A DNA stretch of 60,000 nt from Cristatella mucedo (taxonomy: Eukaryota; Bryozoa; Phylactolaemata; Cristatellidae). The stretch spans positions 5,244,001 to 5,304,000 of the forward strand of contig WPIO01000025.1 of NCBI GenBank assembly GCA_009760855.2. The letters are read 5' to 3'. The notes beneath the pieces are model-generated. The model saw nothing but the letters and a program-made list of their open reading frames with translations, did not search any database and had not been told where the DNA came from. The translations under genes were made by a program, and so were the position numbers. This document shows, one piece after another, positions 59,635-60,000 of this stretch; the stretch's first letter is position 1; each line of letters opens with the position of its first letter.

Positions 59635-60000
59635 CGTGTAAGCTAAGCATTTGCTCTAACAGACCTGCTTTTTTTGTATTGTTGCAGGCACTTGATCCTT
59701 CAGTGTCGGAGTCTTCACCATCTGTCTCTTCAATAACCAGGCGTCTTGGCACACCGGCATTCTTCTGAGATACCTCATCAGTCAGATGCTCACTGATACT
59801 GGCAAGGAGCTCCTACGAATTTGCAACATATGCACCATGTGTGGCAAGCTGAATAGAGCAAATGGCAATGCAGTGCACCAGTCTTCATCAAGTTGGCTAC
59901 ACACCGAGGCCTGCCGATTGTTCGATTCAATAGCCAGCACCAAGTCGATATCACTTTTTGCAGCAGCATATCTTTGTTGACCTTTAAATGCAGTGGCACG
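32962..60000 (-). CDS. SPAG1: SPAG1-like TPR cochaperone, 18 exons, 5' end outside window
   Basis: Exons from the window edge: 59905-60000, 59665-59812, 59143-59426, 57736-57871, 56395-56679, 52045-52211, 47549-47746, 46137-46265, 45497-45659, 40409-40505, 39827-39959, 38612-38809, 38049-38162, 36869-37374, 36615-36724, 34311-34388, 33959-34054, 32962-33044. All junctions have GT-AG and matching phases; total 3021 nt, 1006 residues plus stop. Domains: the end of the first TPR block, an acidic linker ([18 protein letters not shown]), a second TPR block, a third and a fourth of identical layout, a Ser/Asn-rich linker, and a C-terminal RPAP3_C domain. Human SPAG1 has the same order but three TPR blocks. 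Known role: scaffold for HSP70/HSP90 in R2TP-like assembly of axonemal dynein arms, cytosolic. RPAP3 is the nearest alternative; the linker motif and the [27 protein letters not shown] block favour SPAG1. The exon 6 acceptor has a nearby in-phase alternative. Confidence 0.9.
33045..33958. other. Last SPAG1 intron, nothing further seen
   Basis: Contains a + strand open frame (33520-33789) with no recognisable family; no repeat identified. Confidence 0.35.
35190..35278 (+). repeat. LINE/SINE 3'-tail copy
   Basis: CCCTTTGCAGCAAATGTAAA, then the stem-loop and GCTTTATCAAGTGCATTATC, in a SPAG1 intron. Confidence 0.7.
35625..35880 (+). repeat. GC-rich tRNA-headed SINE (third type)
   Basis: GGTGGCCTAGCAATTAGCAG (A-box-like) and CTCAGGTTCAAATGCTG (B-box-like), followed by a GC-rich body (CCGACGACCCGACCAGC) unlike the other two SINE families. 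A single copy in this window, so family status is inferred from the promoter boxes. Confidence 0.45.
36120..36290 (+). repeat. SINE family 2 (best full copy)
   Basis: Head GATTAGCCCAGGGGTAAATT, B-box-like GGTTTGAGTTCGG, body CCTTTATTGTCTACTACACG, tail AATGAGGCTGCTGAATCAGC. Confidence 0.6.
36869..37374 (-). other. SPAG1: Ser/Thr/Asn-rich linker exon of SPAG1
   Basis: A single 506-nt exon with no domain signature, rich in Ser, Asn, Gln and Thr ([30 protein letters not shown]). It joins the fourth TPR block to the RPAP3_C domain. Probably disordered. Confidence 0.75.
38490..38580. repeat. GATA-type simple repeat
   Basis: GATAGATAGATAGATT and degenerate continuations in a SPAG1 intron. Confidence 0.75.
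39555..39571. repeat. Homopolymer C run
   Basis: About 16 cytosines in a row in a SPAG1 intron; a likely length-variable site. Confidence 0.8.
40757..41117 (+). mobile_element. Foldback element copy, left part (split by LINE)
   Basis: TACCTTCCAAAAGACAAACA onward aligns with the left arm of the foldback element at 53602-54434 (TACCTTTCAAAAGATAAACT), including GAAGCTTGTTG and GTGTAGC landmarks. LINE copy B follows directly, and the element resumes at 42081. Confidence 0.6.
41118..42080 (+). mobile_element. CR1/L2-like LINE, 5'-truncated (copy B)
   Basis: Open frame from 41143 to 41847 (234 codons) encodes the C-terminal part of ORF2: [77 protein letters not shown] and [16 protein letters not shown] 3' UTR follows, ending in the stem-loop (42016-42048) and (ATT)n. 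Intact frame means a younger copy than A. 5' truncation at about 41118 is typical of target-primed reverse transcription. It lies in a SPAG1 intron, antisense to the gene. Confidence 0.85.
42016..42048 (+). repeat. Stem-loop in the LINE 3' end
   Basis: GCGCC...GGGCGC with an inner AGAGA...TCTCT stem, shared with the SINE tails of this window. In LINE/SINE pairs such a shared 3' hairpin is the likely reverse-transcriptase recognition site. Confidence 0.6.
42081..42250 (+). mobile_element. Foldback element copy, right part (split by LINE)
   Basis: GCGACTTCAGCTCTGCTGAT and CAATCACGGACATGTACACC align with the central part and the start of the right arm of the 53.6-54.4 kb element (CAATCGTGGACATGTATAGC). 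Confidence 0.6.
42445..42680 (+). repeat. LINE 3' UTR copy
   Basis: CATGC-rich section (CTAACCCTGTGCATGTCACC), CGATCACGCTTCCTTTGCAG, then the stem-loop tail. Only about 0.4 kb from LINE copy B and in the same orientation. Confidence 0.7.
42684..42800 (+). repeat. SINE family 1
   Basis: GAGGTCATGGGCTTGAGCCC (B-box-like) and GGTATACGTGAAGCGCCCGA tail. Confidence 0.6.
44566..44735 (-). repeat. SINE family 1
   Basis: Reverse copy: AGAGAACTTAATCTCCATTC, GGTGCTTCACATATGCCACA, then a degenerate head ending AAGCACACGGCCAAACC. Confidence 0.6.
44757..45060 (+). mobile_element. LINE-type ORF 3' fragment
   Basis: Open frame with [20 protein letters not shown] and [20 protein letters not shown], parallel to the fragment at 18505-18800. 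It is a different LINE family from copies A and B, judged by the sequence after WNSLP. Confidence 0.6.
46137..47746 (-). other. SPAG1: Third TPR block of SPAG1 (exons 47549-47746, 46137-46265)
   Basis: [38 protein letters not shown] and [13 protein letters not shown], then [18 protein letters not shown]. The block's first helix is on the preceding exon, 52045-52211 ([15 protein letters not shown]). Corresponds to the last TPR block of human SPAG1. Confidence 0.85.
49405..49560 (-). repeat. SINE family 1 (best full copy)
   Basis: Read on the - strand: GGTTTGGCCTAGTGGTTAAG (A box), GAGGTCGTGGGCTCAAGC (B box), GGCATATGTGAAGCGCCTAA, then AGAGATTAAG and the terminal A/T tail. A tRNA-like head fused to the LINE-type 3' end. 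Confidence 0.75.
50510..51507 (+). mobile_element. CR1-like LINE reverse transcriptase fragment (copy C)
   Basis: In shifting frames: [55 protein letters not shown] (palm motif), [21 protein letters not shown] (the YxDD box) and [17 protein letters not shown]. Sequence differs enough from copies A/B to be a separate family. A 34-nt tandem duplication lies at 50666-50699/50711-50744. Frameshifted, inactive, in a SPAG1 intron. Confidence 0.8.
53602..54434. mobile_element. Foldback (long inverted-repeat) element
   Basis: Two arms of roughly 400 bases are imperfect reverse complements around a short centre near 54015-54050. Pairs include ACCTTTCAAAAGATAAAC (left end) with CTTTTGAAAGGT (right end), TTGGAAATGGGATCTG with GATCCCATTTCCAA, and CACTGCAGGAGCTCATT with AATGAGCTCCTGCAGTG. 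No transposase frame, so a non-autonomous hairpin element (MITE-like). A second, LINE-split copy is at 40757-42250. Confidence 0.75.
54936..55075 (+). repeat. SINE family 1
   Basis: GGTTTGCCCAGGGATAAGGT, AGCTCAAGCCCTGTCACATA, then AAAGAGATTAAGTTCCCTTA and a T-rich end. Confidence 0.65.
55208..55290 (+). repeat. SINE/LINE tail fragment
   Basis: TAGCATATGTAAAGAATCTA, then a degenerate stem-loop and TTATTATTATA. Confidence 0.5.
55300..55455 (+). repeat. SINE family 2
   Basis: GACTCAGGGGTAAAGCGGTT (A box), GCGGACTCGAGTCCTGC (B-box-like), TTCATTGCCCACAGCAATC body and AATGAAGTTGAATCAGCTAA tail. Confidence 0.6.
56395..57871 (-). other. SPAG1: Second TPR block of SPAG1 (exons 57736-57871, 56395-56679)
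   Basis: [20 protein letters not shown], then [39 protein letters not shown] and [18 protein letters not shown]. Matches the central TPR block of SPAG1, which binds HSP90/HSP70 C-terminal tails (family knowledge). Confidence 0.88.
57275..57311. repeat. Perfect 16-bp hairpin with 5-base loop
   Basis: AGCAGAAACCGCCACA, loop ATGGA, TGTGGCGGTTTCTGCT. A weaker outer pair (GCATCTGAGCAG at about 57266 with CTGCTGAGATGC at about 57336) extends it. In a SPAG1 intron. Confidence 0.7.
59587..59631. repeat. (CA)n / CG-CA alternating tract
   Basis: Alternating purine-pyrimidine run (CGCGCGCACG then CA repeats) in a SPAG1 intron; can favour Z-DNA. Open frames across it are by-products. Confidence 0.85.

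Noticed and set aside
32962-60000. RPAP3 rather than SPAG1
   Set aside because: The number and order of TPR blocks, the GKRxVIxE-type linker after the first block and the YSNRAACxxKxG block fit SPAG1 better; RPAP3 has two TPR blocks.

Overview
This is animal nuclear DNA. It has spliced genes with large introns, tRNA-derived SINEs, LINE reverse-transcriptase fragments and a degraded Maverick/Polinton-type (adintovirus-like) element. One gene, SPAG1, is a dynein-arm assembly cochaperone, so the animal probably has motile cilia. I cannot name the species.

Layout. 1-1976: AT-rich, no gene recognised. 1977-4934 (-): intronless GC-rich YEATS2-like gene (ATAC complex reader). About 5824-17827: decayed Maverick/Polinton-like element with a dead protein-primed DNA polymerase B, an acidic/basic protein, several unknown small genes, a long fibre-like repeat protein, an HNH-AP2 endonuclease-like gene, a phospholipase A2-like (parvovirus VP1 type) gene interrupted by a LINE/SINE tail, and an adenain-type protease. 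Five of its gene starts on the + strand and one on the - strand carry a TATAG motif within a few bases of the ATG; PolB and the protease do not. I found no integrase, packaging ATPase or major capsid gene. 17876-22370: LINE and SINE debris. 22370-30792 (+): CpG-rich promoter region and a complete six-exon PDCL3 gene (239 aa), with two introns that use GC donors. 32962-60000 (-): 18 exons of a SPAG1-like gene whose 5' end lies beyond the window. Exon phases agree throughout and give 1006 residues in the window. It has an extra copy of the last TPR cassette followed by an RPAP3_C domain.

Repeats. One LINE family and the main SINE family share a 3' tail with a stem-loop and (ATT)n end, the usual sign that the SINE is moved by the LINE. 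A second tRNA-headed SINE family ends in a different tail. A foldback element (about 53.6-54.44 kb) has a second copy at 40.76-42.25 kb that is split by a LINE.

Genes together. PDCL3 (a CCT chaperonin cofactor) and SPAG1 (an HSP90/R2TP cochaperone) are convergent neighbours about 2.2 kb apart. The Maverick-like element is a broken former virus or transposon and has no evident functional link to the host genes.
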